From Paenibacillus sp. (GTDB taxonomy: Bacteria > Bacillota > Bacilli > Paenibacillales > YIM-B00363), in the NCBI RefSeq assembly GCF_031177825.1, contig NZ_JAPSKE010000003.1, positions 248,001 to 312,000 on the forward strand: a stretch of 64,000 nt of DNA, written 5' to 3'. Of this stretch, positions 51,524 through 60,199 are shown piece by piece; position 1 is the first letter of the stretch; each line of letters opens with the position of its first letter. The position numbers and the translations under genes were made by a program. A model generated the notes under the pieces. It was not told where the DNA came from, made no database searches, and saw only the letters and a list, made by a program, of their open reading frames with translations.

Positions 51524-53359
51524 ATGGAACATGGCACGTCGCTAACGTCGCTGATGATCGTCGTCGGCGTCGCGTTTCTCGTACCGGTGCTGCTGCATCG
51601 CTTCAGGCTGCGGTTTCTGCCGGTCGTCGTGGCGGAAATCATCGTCGGCATCGCGATCGGCAAGAGCGGGCTGAATTGGGTCGCGGAAGATCCGTACCTA
51701 GAGATGCTTTCTTCCTTGGGCTTGATTTACCTTATGTTTCTAAGCGGGCTGGAGCTGGATTTCTCGCTGCTCTCCTCGAAGTCCGGCGCGAAGACGAGCG
51801 GGCCTAACGTCATGAAGGTGGGCCTCGCCGTCTCGGCGGGGGCGCTGCTGCTGGCGGTGGGACTGGCCTTCGGGCTCCAAGGCGCGGGGCTGATCGAGGA
51901 GCCGTTCTTCTTCGCTATCGTGATGGCGGCCATCTCGCTTGGCGTCGTCGTCCCGGTGCTGAAAGAGAAGCGCTTGATCGAAAGCCGGATCGGACAAGTC
52001 ATCCTGTTCATCACCGTCGTGCTCGACTTTACCGCGATGATTCTATTGGCATTCTACATCAGTTTGCGATCGCAGGATTTGTACGTCATGCTGCAGCTCG
52101 TGTTGTTTTTCGCGGCGGCGTACGTCGCTTATCGTCTCATCCGCCGGACGTTAAACCGGAAAGTATCCGAAGCGATCAAGGCGGGTACGATCCAGATCGG
52201 CACGAGAGCGGTATTCGCGCTGATCTTGTTCTTCGTGGTGTTGTCCGAGACGCTCGGCGTCGAAGTGATTTTAGGCTCCTTCCTCGCAGGCGCGATCGTC
52301 TCGCTCATGCTGCCCAAGAAGGACTTCGTGCATAAGCTGGAGACGTTCGGCTACGGCTTCCTGATCCCGATCTTCTTCGTGATGGTCGGCGCGGATCTGG
52401 AGCTCGGAGCGCTCCTGCGGGAGCCGAGCGTCCTGACGCTGATTCCCGTGCTACTGGCGTGCTTCTACGTCGCGAAGATGCTGCCTTCGCTGCTGCTGCG
52501 GCGATGGTACGCTTGGCGGGAGGCGATCGGGGCCGGGGTATTGCTGTCGGCGAATCTGAGCCTCGTCGTCGCCGCGGTGGAGGTGGGCGTCAAGTTCGGC
52601 ATCATCGACGAGCAGCTGCGGGGCGCGCTCATCCTCGTCGCGATTTTGTCGTGCTTTATTTCGCCGATTCTGTTCTCGCGGTTTTTCCCGAAGGCGACGC
52701 CGAAGCGGCTGTCCATCGGCATCGTCGGCGCGAACCATATTACGCTGCCGGTGTCGCTCGATCTGGAGCGGGAGCAGTACGACGTTCGGCTCTATAGCGC
52801 CGCTTCGGCGGAGGAGGCGGCGAGGGAGCCGAAGTCGAGCCGATTCCCCCTTCGCGAGGTGGACAAGCTCGAGCCCGAGGCGCTGGCCGCGGCCGGCTTG
52901 TTCGATCAGGACGTCATCGTGTTCGCGACGGCCGACGACGACGTGAATTTGTCGCTCGCTCGCGAAGCGAAGGAGCGGGGGACGGCGCGGATCATCGCCC
53001 GGGTGGAGGAACCCGACCGGCTGGACGTAACCGGTGGCGAGATCCCGCCCGACGTGCAGCTCCTCTCGTCGCTGTATGCGACCCGTACGCTGCTGAAGGC
53101 CGTCATCGAGCATCCGAGCGCGGTGAAGCTCATTACGCAGCACGACGACTCGATCCAAGAGGCGGAGCTGCGCAACCCGGCGTACGACGGCATGGCGCTG
53201 CGCAGTTTACCGTTCCTCGGCGACGTGCTCGTCATGCGCATCTTCCGCGGCGATTCGTTCGTCGTGCCGCACGGCAATACGGAAATCAAGCTCGGCGACC
53301 GGCTTCTCGTCAGCGGAGACGTCGAAGAGATCGCCGCGGTGAAACGGGAGATGGCGTAA
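51524..53359 (+). CDS. CPA2-type cation/proton antiporter with TrkA-like C-terminal domain
   Basis: 611 residues. The first 385 residues hold about twelve hydrophobic helices of a Kef/Nap-type monovalent cation:proton antiporter (LPVVVAEIIVGIAIGKSGL, LGLIYLMFLSGLELDFSLL, GSFLAGAIVSLMLP). Residues about 400-515 look like a Rossmann-type RCK/TrkA-N domain (IGIVGANHITLPVSLDL) and 525-611 like TrkA-C (DGMALRSLPFLGDVLVMRIFRGD), which gate transport by ligand binding. It would move K+ or Na+ against H+ across the cytoplasmic membrane. ATG 51524 has GGAGGG 12 bases upstream, a little far; a later ATG at 51554 is less likely. A short stem (CCGGGTG...CACCCGG, 51459-51484) lies before it. Confidence 0.92.
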   Translation: MEHGTSLTSLMIVVGVAFLVPVLLHRFRLRFLPVVVAEIIVGIAIGKSGLNWVAEDPYLEMLSSLGLIYLMFLSGLELDFSLLSSKSGAKTSGPNVMKVGLAVSAGALLLAVGLAFGLQGAGLIEEPFFFAIVMAAISLGVVVPVLKEKRLIESRIGQVILFITVVLDFTAMILLAFYISLRSQDLYVMLQLVLFFAAAYVAYRLIRRTLNRKVSEAIKAGTIQIGTRAVFALILFFVVLSETLGVEVILGSFLAGAIVSLMLPKKDFVHKLETFGYGFLIPIFFVMVGADLELGALLREPSVLTLIPVLLACFYVAKMLPSLLLRRWYAWREAIGAGVLLSANLSLVVAAVEVGVKFGIIDEQLRGALILVAILSCFISPILFSRFFPKATPKRLSIGIVGANHITLPVSLDLEREQYDVRLYSAASAEEAAREPKSSRFPLREVDKLEPEALAAAGLFDQDVIVFATADDDVNLSLAREAKERGTARIIARVEEPDRLDVTGGEIPPDVQLLSSLYATRTLLKAVIEHPSAVKLITQHDDSIQEAELRNPAYDGMALRSLPFLGDVLVMRIFRGDSFVVPHGNTEIKLGDRLLVSGDVEEIAAVKREMA

Positions 53360-53381
53360 GCCGAACCGAAACGGATATGGA

Positions 53382-53434
53382 AAAAGACGAAAGCCTTGCT
53401 TCGCGACGTCAATCGTTCGCGGGGCAAGGCTTTC
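53382..53434 (-). terminator. Terminator of the GH15 gene
   Basis: GAAAGCCTTGC (53389-53399) and GCAAGGCTTTC (53423-53433) form an 11-bp stem. On the minus strand it is followed by GTCTTTTTCC, giving a U-tract for the GH15 transcript. Confidence 0.8.
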
Positions 53435-53448
53435 GCGTCGGAAACCAT

Positions 53449-55410
53449 TTATGCCTTCAACTTTTGATACCGTTCCATATACTTCAGCACCGTCAGCACG
53501 AACGTCGCATGCGACCAGGTGAGCGGCGCGACCGAGATCGGGCTGCCGTCGAACGGATCGACCTGTTCGGACAGCACGCCGCTCTCCATCGCATGGTCGA
53601 CCACCCATTCGATCGTGCGCCGCGGCGACTCGAGGTCGGCGAGCGACTCCGCCGTCTCGATCTCGAACTCGGCCATCCAAAGCGTACAGATGATCCACGG
53701 ATTGCCCGGCACGACGTCGAGATCGGAGGACATCTGGAAGTAGTAGTCCTGATAATATCTCGCGATGCCGCCGACTTCCGTCTTGATCGACAGCCCTTCC
53801 TTGATTTGCCGCATCGTGCGGACGACGCGTTCGTCCGACGCCGGCAGTACGCCGAACTCGAAGATGCCGTAGATGCTGCTCTCGAGCGTCATATCGCGAA
53901 CCCACCTGCCGTCCTGCTGCTGCAGTCCGCGGGCGAAGCGGCCGGCTTCCTCGTCCCAGAGATGGGTCAGAATGCCGTTCTTGATGCGCTCCGCGGCCTG
54001 CTCATACCGGCTGCAGCGCGCGTCGTCGCCGAACAAGCGGGCGAAGTTCGCCGCCGCGACCATACCGCCGTAGACGGCGGACGCCGTGAACGTATAGATG
54101 CCGTACCGTTCCTCCCACAGATCGTAGCTGGGCTTCGGCAGCTGCAGCTCGGGATCGACGTAGGAATATAGAAATCGGGCGGCCTTGCGGATCAAGCTCG
54201 GGTACAGCGACTGCGGCAGCTCGATGTCCCCGTGCTTCGCGAAGTCGGCCCACAGCGCGAACAATACCAGGGCCGTCTCGTCTTCCTGGATCGGGAGCTG
54301 CTGTTGCCCGTTATGTACGTACGGATGCCAAGAGGACCCGACGGTGCCGTCCGGATTGTACTTATGATGCAAATACCCTTCGTCCGTGATCGCCTGGGCG
54401 CAGAAGTGAAAAAACGGGACGACCATGCCTTGATAGCCGGCCATCGACATCGCGTAAGCGACCAACGCGCCGTCGCGCGGCCACATGTAGCTGTAATGGT
54501 CCCGGTTGTAATTGAGAATGTCGGTGTCGTTCGCCGCGATGATGGCGCCGCGCTCGTCGATCTGCGTGCGCACCGTAAGCAAGCTTTGTTTATACATGGC
54601 GACGACGTCGTCGCGCAAATCCCCGAAGTCGCGCTCCTGCTTGTTGACCCAGCGCTGCCAGTAAATTTTCGTCCGATCGAGCAAGTTGCCGGGGCCGCTC
54701 TCCCGAACGTAGGCATTGAGCTTCTTCACCTCGTCGAGCGTATGACCCGCGGTCATCCAGTAATACATCGTGTGCGTGGAAGACGGCTGGACGAACAGGC
54801 GGAACGAGATCGTGCTGTCGACGGAGCCTTGCGCGATCGGGTTGCCCATCAGATGGCCGTCTTCCGCGTCTTTCCAGGTGCCCTCGGCTTGATGAAATCG
54901 CTTGACGCCTGTAGTATATTGATAGATGCCTTCTTGACCGGTCGAACCGTTGAACATGAAGTAGTGGTCGCGCTTGTAGTGAAAGACGGTGTTGTTCGCG
55001 GGGTAGTAGGCGGCGGTATCGCCGACTTCGGTTTCGTTAATGACGAGATCCTGGTGGAAGAAGAGGCGGACTTCCCGTTCGTGCTCGGTGTCGTTCCTGA
55101 CGGCGAAGCGTCGAATGAAGATGTCCTCGCGTTGGTGGACGCCGTCGTTGATCGTGAGCGTCAGCCCGAGTCTCGGATGGGTCGCGGTGACGCAAGTGAC
55201 GAGGGAATCTTCCTCGTAATCGAGCGTGCGCCGCCATTCGTCGTCCGCGAGCCACGCGAACTCGCCCCCGGCCCAAACGCCGACGCGGCAGTGATAACCG
55301 CTCACATGATTCAATTGTCCGACATAAGGATAATACAAATCGCGAATGTAGCCGTTCCGATCCAGGTTGATGAGCATTTTGCCGTTTCCCGTTACGAGAT
55401 GCCTTGGCAC
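53449..55410 (-). CDS. GH15 family glucoamylase/glucodextranase-like protein
   Basis: 653 residues, no signal peptide. The N-terminal beta-sandwich (residues 1-270; GNGKMLINLDRNGYIRDLYYPYVGQ) is followed by an (alpha/alpha)6 barrel with DHYSYMWPRDGALVAYAM and IQEDETALVLFALW, the latter carrying the likely general acid Glu. PGNPWIICTLWMAEFEIE near the C-terminus supplies the region of the second catalytic Glu. Members are inverting enzymes acting on alpha-glucans, dextrins or trehalose; intracellular bacterial forms are common and their substrates vary. The start at 55410 fits the family N-terminus MPRHLVTGNGKML. It is convergent with the antiporter and stands alone. Confidence 0.92.
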   Translation of the reverse strand: MPRHLVTGNGKMLINLDRNGYIRDLYYPYVGQLNHVSGYHCRVGVWAGGEFAWLADDEWRRTLDYEEDSLVTCVTATHPRLGLTLTINDGVHQREDIFIRRFAVRNDTEHEREVRLFFHQDLVINETEVGDTAAYYPANNTVFHYKRDHYFMFNGSTGQEGIYQYTTGVKRFHQAEGTWKDAEDGHLMGNPIAQGSVDSTISFRLFVQPSSTHTMYYWMTAGHTLDEVKKLNAYVRESGPGNLLDRTKIYWQRWVNKQERDFGDLRDDVVAMYKQSLLTVRTQIDERGAIIAANDTDILNYNRDHYSYMWPRDGALVAYAMSMAGYQGMVVPFFHFCAQAITDEGYLHHKYNPDGTVGSSWHPYVHNGQQQLPIQEDETALVLFALWADFAKHGDIELPQSLYPSLIRKAARFLYSYVDPELQLPKPSYDLWEERYGIYTFTASAVYGGMVAAANFARLFGDDARCSRYEQAAERIKNGILTHLWDEEAGRFARGLQQQDGRWVRDMTLESSIYGIFEFGVLPASDERVVRTMRQIKEGLSIKTEVGGIARYYQDYYFQMSSDLDVVPGNPWIICTLWMAEFEIETAESLADLESPRRTIEWVVDHAMESGVLSEQVDPFDGSPISVAPLTWSHATFVLTVLKYMERYQKLKA

Positions 55411-55523
55411 GCTACCACTTCCTATCGTCTTCGATTCTCTATATGAAGCTTATATTTTCATACAGTATAACCGGAAACGGTCGATTACGCATCAGATTCG
55501 TCATCGGTTTCCGTCGCCTCGAT

Positions 55524-55748
55524 TCATTGCGATCCGATCCGGGGCGGCTCGACCGACATGCGGGGCAGCAGCTTGATCAGCTCGTCGACCTTGTTGCTCG
55601 CGTCCAGGACGCGTTGGAATTGCTCCCAATCGATCGAGAGATGACGGATGGATGCGCCGCGGTGATAGGCGACGACAAGGGAACGTTCCTCCGGATCGTA
55701 AGACACGTAGGCGATCTGCTTATGTTCCAGCGGGACGACATGCGCCAT
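55524..55748 (-). CDS. Small KTSC-domain-like protein
   Basis: 74 residues. The central part (AYVSYDPEERSLVVAYHRGA) fits the KTSC domain, a short beta-rich unit named after conserved residues found in many tiny bacterial proteins and next to lysyl-tRNA synthetase-type domains. There is no signal peptide. The start at 55748 has AAAGGGG about nine bases upstream. It is divergent from the gene at 55960. Function is unknown; nucleic-acid binding has been suggested for the domain family, but nothing here tests it. Confidence 0.75.
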   Translation of the reverse strand: MAHVVPLEHKQIAYVSYDPEERSLVVAYHRGASIRHLSIDWEQFQRVLDASNKVDELIKLLPRMSVEPPRIGSQ

Positions 55749-55825
55749 TAGTACCGAACCCCTTTCTCGCGGGAAGATGATGGTAGCTTTTTATGATATG
55801 CGTTAATAGTATGGAATAGAACGTT

Positions 55826-55863
55826 CCGCAGGTCCGCAAGGCTTGGACCGATGCGGGTTTTCT
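55826..55863 (+). other. Terminator-like hairpin in the gap before the CxxC protein
   Basis: CCGCA-GGTCC pairs with GGACC-GA-TGCGG around a 9-base loop and is followed by GTTTTCT. It points toward the gene at 55960 but lies nearly 100 bases before it. It could be an attenuator or end a small RNA; the flanking 211-base gap has no other clear feature. Confidence 0.4.
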
Positions 55864-55959
55864 GTTAAAAAGTGCTTGTCTTCGGGAAAAAGGAATTGTA
55901 CGAGTCGAACTCGAATAAGAAGAAGATATCCGAAACGAAACGTACCGGGAGGGATCAAG

Positions 55960-56388
55960 ATGAGCTTTTGCTGCGGCGCGAGCATGATCGGCACGAAGGG
56001 CAGCATCCGCCACCTTCGGACGCAGATTCATAACGTTCCGATACTGTTTTGTCCGGTATGTCACCGGATCGAGGTGCATTATCTCGTCGAGGACGAATAC
56101 GAAATCCTGGCCGAATACGCGCAAGGAGACGGCGCATCCGAAGTGGACTTCGAAGATTATTCGGACGCTCCGCTGCACGACGCGTTGTTCGAAAACTGCG
56201 TCAATCAGGAGCACGAGGATCCGCTCGCGCTCGTTACGAACCAGATCGATATGGCGCTCGACCTGCTTCGCATCGCCAAGGGCCTCGACGACGTCGAATG
56301 GGAATATCAGTTGAAGAATCGGCTGCGCGTCATGAGCGGCCGAAGAGATAAATTGCGCAGGAAGAAGACGACGGGCGGCTATCGATAA
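55960..56388 (+). CDS. Small protein with Cys-Cys and CPVC metal-knuckle motifs
   Basis: 142 residues. Cys4-Cys5 near the N-terminus and Cys31-Pro-Val-Cys34 followed by His35 could bind zinc or another metal. Residues 45-85 are very acidic, and the C-terminus (about 120-142) is strongly basic (RVMSGRRDKLRRKK). There is no membrane segment or signal peptide. I do not recognise the family; the CPVC part resembles zinc ribbons of YgiT type, but the rest does not. ATG 55960 follows GGGAGGG. Confidence 0.8.
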   Translation: MSFCCGASMIGTKGSIRHLRTQIHNVPILFCPVCHRIEVHYLVEDEYEILAEYAQGDGASEVDFEDYSDAPLHDALFENCVNQEHEDPLALVTNQIDMALDLLRIAKGLDDVEWEYQLKNRLRVMSGRRDKLRRKKTTGGYR

Positions 56389-56466
56389 TGCGAACCCAGC
56401 GAAACAAAGCGGGGGGGAGAAGCGTCTCATGAATGGGGCGCTTCTTTTCTTTTTCCAATCGGGAGT

Positions 56467-56495
56467 ACCCCCACAAAGCTCGAAGCCGCATCGAA
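56467..56495 (+). promoter_or_regulatory. Candidate SigI-dependent autoregulatory promoter
   Basis: ACCCCC (56467-56472) followed by CGAA at 56481 and again at 56492 matches the two parts known for sigma-I promoters (C-rich -35, CGAA -10). SigI genes are usually self-activated. Which CGAA is used is unclear, and the spacing needs checking. Confidence 0.45.
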
Positions 56496-56511
56496 TAGAT
56501 TAGGAACCGAG

Positions 56512-57357
56512 GTGAACCGGGTGATCTTGCTGCTCATCCAGAAGTGGTTGAAGCGCACCGACAAGACGAAAACGTCGTCCGCGGGCGCGCCGATCGAAGA
56601 CGAGGTGGCCGCGATCCGCGCGGGAGACGAAGCGCTTCGGGGCGACGTCATCGCTCGGTATCAGCCGTACGTGGCCAAGACCGCGTCACGCTTCTGCAAA
56701 CGCTACATACACCCCGAATCCGACGACGAATACAGCATCGCGCTCTCGGCGTTCAACGAAGCGATCGACGCGTTCGACCCGCAGGCGGGCCGCGCGTTCC
56801 TCAGCTTCGCGGAGACGGTCATCCGCAGGCGGTTGACCGACTACGTGCGCAAGGAGCAGCGTCACGCGTCTCACATTCCCCAGAGCGCCTTCCTCATGGA
56901 AGACGACGAGGGGGAGACGTACGATCCGATCGAGGTCGACGCCTCCGTGGATCGATACAAGCTGGATCGGGAAAACGAGGAGCGCAAGCTCGAGATCGAG
57001 ACGCTGAACCGGGAGCTCGCCGACTACGGCATCACGTTCGGCGATCTCGTCGACGGCAGCCCGAAGCATGAAGACACCCGGCGTTCGCTGATCGGCATCG
57101 GGGCGCTCATCAGCCGGGATTCAGCCTTGTACGGGCCATTGACGAACAAGAAGTCGCTGCCTCTGAAAGAATTGTCGGAACGTGTCGATGTGTCTCGGAA
57201 GACGTTGGAACGGGGACGGAAATATATTATTGCCGTCGCTTTGATTCATTTAGGAAATTATCCGCATTTGCAATCCTTCGTAGCGCCGTCCGCATCGGTT
57301 TCGAGCGGAGCCGGGGCTGCGGCGCATCGCGGCGAGAACAAGGGGTGGGAAGATTGA
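56512..57357 (+). CDS. sigI: RNA polymerase sigma factor SigI
   Basis: 281 residues. SigI is an alternative sigma-70 factor, responsive to heat and cell-wall state in B. subtilis and to polysaccharides in clostridia. The SigI layout is clear: region 2 (VIARYQPYVAKTASRFCKRYI, EYSIALSAFNEAIDAFDP, RRRLTDYVRKEQR), the SigI-specific linker with GITFGDLVDGSPKHEDTR, and the C-terminal DNA-binding part (LPLKELSERVDVSRKTLERGRKYIIA). GTG 56512 is used; GTG 56521, with GAGGTG six bases upstream, is an equally good start. The stop overlaps the start of rsgI by four bases, the standard sigI-rsgI coupling. Confidence 0.95.
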   Translation: MNRVILLLIQKWLKRTDKTKTSSAGAPIEDEVAAIRAGDEALRGDVIARYQPYVAKTASRFCKRYIHPESDDEYSIALSAFNEAIDAFDPQAGRAFLSFAETVIRRRLTDYVRKEQRHASHIPQSAFLMEDDEGETYDPIEVDASVDRYKLDRENEERKLEIETLNRELADYGITFGDLVDGSPKHEDTRRSLIGIGALISRDSALYGPLTNKKSLPLKELSERVDVSRKTLERGRKYIIAVALIHLGNYPHLQSFVAPSASVSSGAGAAAHRGENKGWED

Positions 57358-58895
57358 AAAAGGGCGTCGTCATGGAAGTCGGGGAGCGTCATGCGGTCGT
57401 ATTGACGGATTCCGGCGCATTCGTTCGCTTGGCGAAGCGCGGACGAACGTTCGCCGTCGGGGAAGAGATACCGCTCCCCGCCGCCCGGAGGGGACTGCCG
57501 CGCAGGGCGTGGTACGCCTTGTCGTCGACGGCTGCCGCCGCGCTGATCTTCGCCATGTTCCTCTTCTCGGCGCTGCCGGGAGGCGGGCCGCCGGTCGCGA
57601 CGGAACCGGACGATTTGAACAAGATCGCTGTGACGGAGACGCCGTCGGTCGGTCCCGGATCTACGGACGCGACGCCGCCGGCGAACGACCCGCCGCCGGC
57701 GCCGATGCTTGTCGCGTACGTCTCGATCGACATCAATCCGAGCGTCGAACTCGGCCTCGACGCGGCGGGGACGGTCGTGAAGGCGAGCGGACGGAACGAG
57801 GATGCGACGGAGCTGCTGGACGGACTCGAGCTCGTCGGCCTGACGCTGGAGACGGCCGTCGCGCAGGTGATGGAGGCGGCGGAGACGAAGCTTCTGAGCG
57901 CGAGAACGGAGGCGGACATCGTCATTACGAGCGTCGTCGTCGACGAAACGGCGCCGGTGAAGGAAGAGGAACTGCAGGCTCGCGCGAAGAGCGAAGTGGA
58001 CCGCGTCATCCAGGAGCACCATGCGGAAACCGCGGAGGCGTATCGCGTAACGGTATGGTCCGCGCCGAAGGAAGTGCTCGAGGAGGCGAAGGAGTCCGGT
58101 TTGTCGGCGGGCAAGATGGCGTTCCTTCTGAAGGCGCAGGCGAACGGCGTGCAGGTGACCGCCGAGGAGCTGCAGAAGTCGTCGATCCACGACGTGGCGA
58201 AGCAATACGCGGATAAGAAGCTGCTCGACGCGGATCCGACGTGGACGAAGGAGACGATGAAGGAGCTGCTGAAGCAAATGAAGTCACAGATCAAGGCGTC
58301 GGAGCAAGACGATGACGACGAGAAGGACGACGATCGCGGCGACGACGGAAATTCGGGCAACGGGAAAGAAAACGGGAACGGCAACGGGAAAGGAAACGGC
58401 AGCGCCGCCGGTAACGGCGGGAGCACCGGGAACGCCGGGAACAAAGGAAATGCCGGAAACGCCGGGAATGCCGGGAATGGAAATGCCGGGAATGCAAACG
58501 CCGGAAATGCCGGCGGTCCAGGCAACGGGAAAGCCGCCGACGACGGCCGCAATCCGAAGATCGACCTTGAATTCGATTTCGATTGGGGAAATTGGGGAGA
58601 TTGGGACGGCGGCAACGAGGAAGACGACGACGATCGAGACGACCGCGAAGACGGCCGGAAGAAGGATGACAGGCGCGACCGGGACGACGACGATCGGAAC
58701 GAAAGAGAGAAAGACGAGGACGGACCGCGTCGCGACGACGGGTCCGTCTCGGCGCGTCCGAACGAAAAGGACAAGGACAAAGATAACAATCAACAAATAA
58801 ACAAAGAGAAAGACCAAGAGAAAGACAAAGCGAAAAACAAGGAGAACGAAAAGGTCGAATCCAAAGAAAAGAACGAAAAAGATAAGGAAAAATAA
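57354..58895 (+). CDS. rsgI: Anti-sigma-I factor RsgI with long disordered tail
   Basis: 513 residues. Residues 1-45 form the cytoplasmic RsgI domain that holds SigI (LKKGVVMEVGERHAVVLT). One membrane helix lies at about 50-75. The extracellular part has the conserved segment YVSIDINPSVELGLD, where related RsgI proteins cut themselves at Asn-Pro (here Asn128-Pro129). After about residue 316 the chain becomes low-complexity: first Asp/Asn/Gly-rich with Gly-Asn-Ala repeats (coded by 9-base repeats near 58447-58520), then a tail of Lys, Asp, Glu and Arg. There is no carbohydrate-binding domain, so this is the Bacillus-like wall-sensing form. TTG 57354 follows AAGGGG and overlaps the sigI stop. 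Confidence 0.94.
   Translation: MKKGVVMEVGERHAVVLTDSGAFVRLAKRGRTFAVGEEIPLPAARRGLPRRAWYALSSTAAAALIFAMFLFSALPGGGPPVATEPDDLNKIAVTETPSVGPGSTDATPPANDPPPAPMLVAYVSIDINPSVELGLDAAGTVVKASGRNEDATELLDGLELVGLTLETAVAQVMEAAETKLLSARTEADIVITSVVVDETAPVKEEELQARAKSEVDRVIQEHHAETAEAYRVTVWSAPKEVLEEAKESGLSAGKMAFLLKAQANGVQVTAEELQKSSIHDVAKQYADKKLLDADPTWTKETMKELLKQMKSQIKASEQDDDDEKDDDRGDDGNSGNGKENGNGNGKGNGSAAGNGGSTGNAGNKGNAGNAGNAGNGNAGNANAGNAGGPGNGKAADDGRNPKIDLEFDFDWGNWGDWDGGNEEDDDDRDDREDGRKKDDRRDRDDDDRNEREKDEDGPRRDDGSVSARPNEKDKDKDNNQQINKEKDQEKDKAKNKENEKVESKEKNEKDKEK
58447..58520 (+). repeat. Tandem 9-base repeats inside rsgI
   Basis: Imperfect units of GGNAAYGCC, coding Gly-Asn-Ala, repeat about eight times. They lie in the disordered part of RsgI and could change copy number by slippage. 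Confidence 0.75.
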
Positions 58896-58922
58896 GGGCT
58901 CCGGCATCGCCGGGGCCTTTGC
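58895..58922 (+). terminator. Terminator after rsgI
   Basis: A stem of ten to eleven pairs (AGGGCTCCGGC with GCCGGGGCCTT) with loop ATC, then T. The rest of the gap up to 59088 has a short open frame without a start codon and no gene I can support. Confidence 0.8.
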
Positions 58923-59088
58923 CCTGTGATAAAATAGTATCGATTCGCACGGAGGCGGCCGAAGCGGCTTCTTCCGTCCGAGCGCTGGCGAACGCGCTGC
59001 ATAGCGGCGACGACAGCCGCATCGGGAAGGGATCCGAGATTCCGATTCATCTGTTCGATCAACCTTACAGCGGAAGGATTTGAGAGGC

Positions 59089-60105
59089 TTGCGATATCAC
59101 GTGTTCGGCAGAACCGGTCATACCGTCTCCGCTCTCGGCTTCGGCGCGATGAATTTGCCCGGCGTGCCGTTCGAGCAGGCGCGCGACGCATTGAATTACG
59201 CCCTGGATCGGGGCATTACGTATATCGATACCGCGGCGGGGTATCGGAACAGCGAAGAGATTATCGGCGACAGCATCAGCCATCGCCGGAGCGAATATTT
59301 CCTCGCGACGAAGACCGCCCAACGCGAGTACGAGAAGGCGAAAGAAGAGATCGATCGCAGCCTGAAGCGGATGAAGACCGACTACGTCGACCTGCTCCAA
59401 ATTCATTATGTGAATACGGTGCAGGAGTTCCAGAAGGCTATGGGGGAGAACGGCTCCTACCGCGCGGCGCTCGAAGCGCAGCGGGAAGGCAAGGTTCGCT
59501 TCATCGGCATCTCCGGCCATCGCCCGGACTTGCTCGCGAAGTGGATCGCGCCGGGCCAATTCGACCAGGTGTTGTTCCACTTGAGCCTCGTGCAGCCGTT
59601 CGCGCTCGACGAACTCATTCCGGTCATGAACCGGCTCGGCATGGCGAAGACGGCGATGAAGCCGTTATCCGGCGGTTTCGTGCAGCCGGTCGAGAAGGCG
59701 TTCCGCTACACCTACAGCCAGGACGTCCATACGATGATATCCGGCATGGTAAGCGTCGACGAGGTGAAGGAAAATCTGGCCGCCCTCGAGCGCGAGGTCG
59801 AGGCGGAGGAGAAGCGGGAGCTGGAGTCGATGGCGGCGAACTTATCCACGCACAATTGCCGCCGCTGCAACTACTGCTCCTGCCCGCTCGAAATTCCGAT
59901 CCCCGACATGATGATCTCCAGCGTCGTCCGTCGGGAACTGGGGCTGCTGTCGAAAGGACAGGCGTTCTACGAGAAGCACAAGAGCAAGATCGTCTCCTGC
60001 GCCGACTACGAGCCGTGCCGGGAGAAGCCGCTGTGCGAGGAGAAGTGCCCGTACCATCTGCCGATGCAGCGGACGATTCAGGAAACCGCGGCCACGTTGG
60101 CATAG
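59089..60105 (+). CDS. Aldo/keto reductase with C-terminal cysteine clusters
   Basis: 338 residues. The first 260 form an AKR TIM barrel (YHVFGRTGHTVSALGFGAMNLP, ITYIDTAAGYRNSEEIIGD with the catalytic Asp/Tyr, GKVRFIGISGHRPD). The C-terminus adds CRRCNYCSCPLEIPIP and then CADYEPCREKPLCEEKCPYHLP. The first has the C-x2-C-x2-C spacing of iron-sulfur ferredoxin sites, so a cluster-bearing reductase is likely. Substrate unknown. TTG 59089 is preferred to TTG 59080, which is only two bases from GGAAGG; starting at 59089 gives the normal AKR N-terminus. Confidence 0.88.
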   Translation: MRYHVFGRTGHTVSALGFGAMNLPGVPFEQARDALNYALDRGITYIDTAAGYRNSEEIIGDSISHRRSEYFLATKTAQREYEKAKEEIDRSLKRMKTDYVDLLQIHYVNTVQEFQKAMGENGSYRAALEAQREGKVRFIGISGHRPDLLAKWIAPGQFDQVLFHLSLVQPFALDELIPVMNRLGMAKTAMKPLSGGFVQPVEKAFRYTYSQDVHTMISGMVSVDEVKENLAALEREVEAEEKRELESMAANLSTHNCRRCNYCSCPLEIPIPDMMISSVVRRELGLLSKGQAFYEKHKSKIVSCADYEPCREKPLCEEKCPYHLPMQRTIQETAATLA

Positions 60106-60199
60106 GAGAACGCGGATTCGCGCTTCGTCGCCCTCGCGTTTGGAGACGACGGGAGGGTTTGCTATAATGGGAGCACGATGGATACGGAGGTCGAAGGGT

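Noticed and set aside
57389..58789. Ser/Phe-rich minus-strand open frame opposite rsgI
   Set aside because: Direct complement of the Asp/Lys/Gly-rich RsgI tail; composition is explained by that.
58943..59084. Short open frame ending just before the aldo/keto reductase
   Set aside because: No ATG, GTG or TTG in frame and no ribosome site; likely chance in GC-rich sequence.
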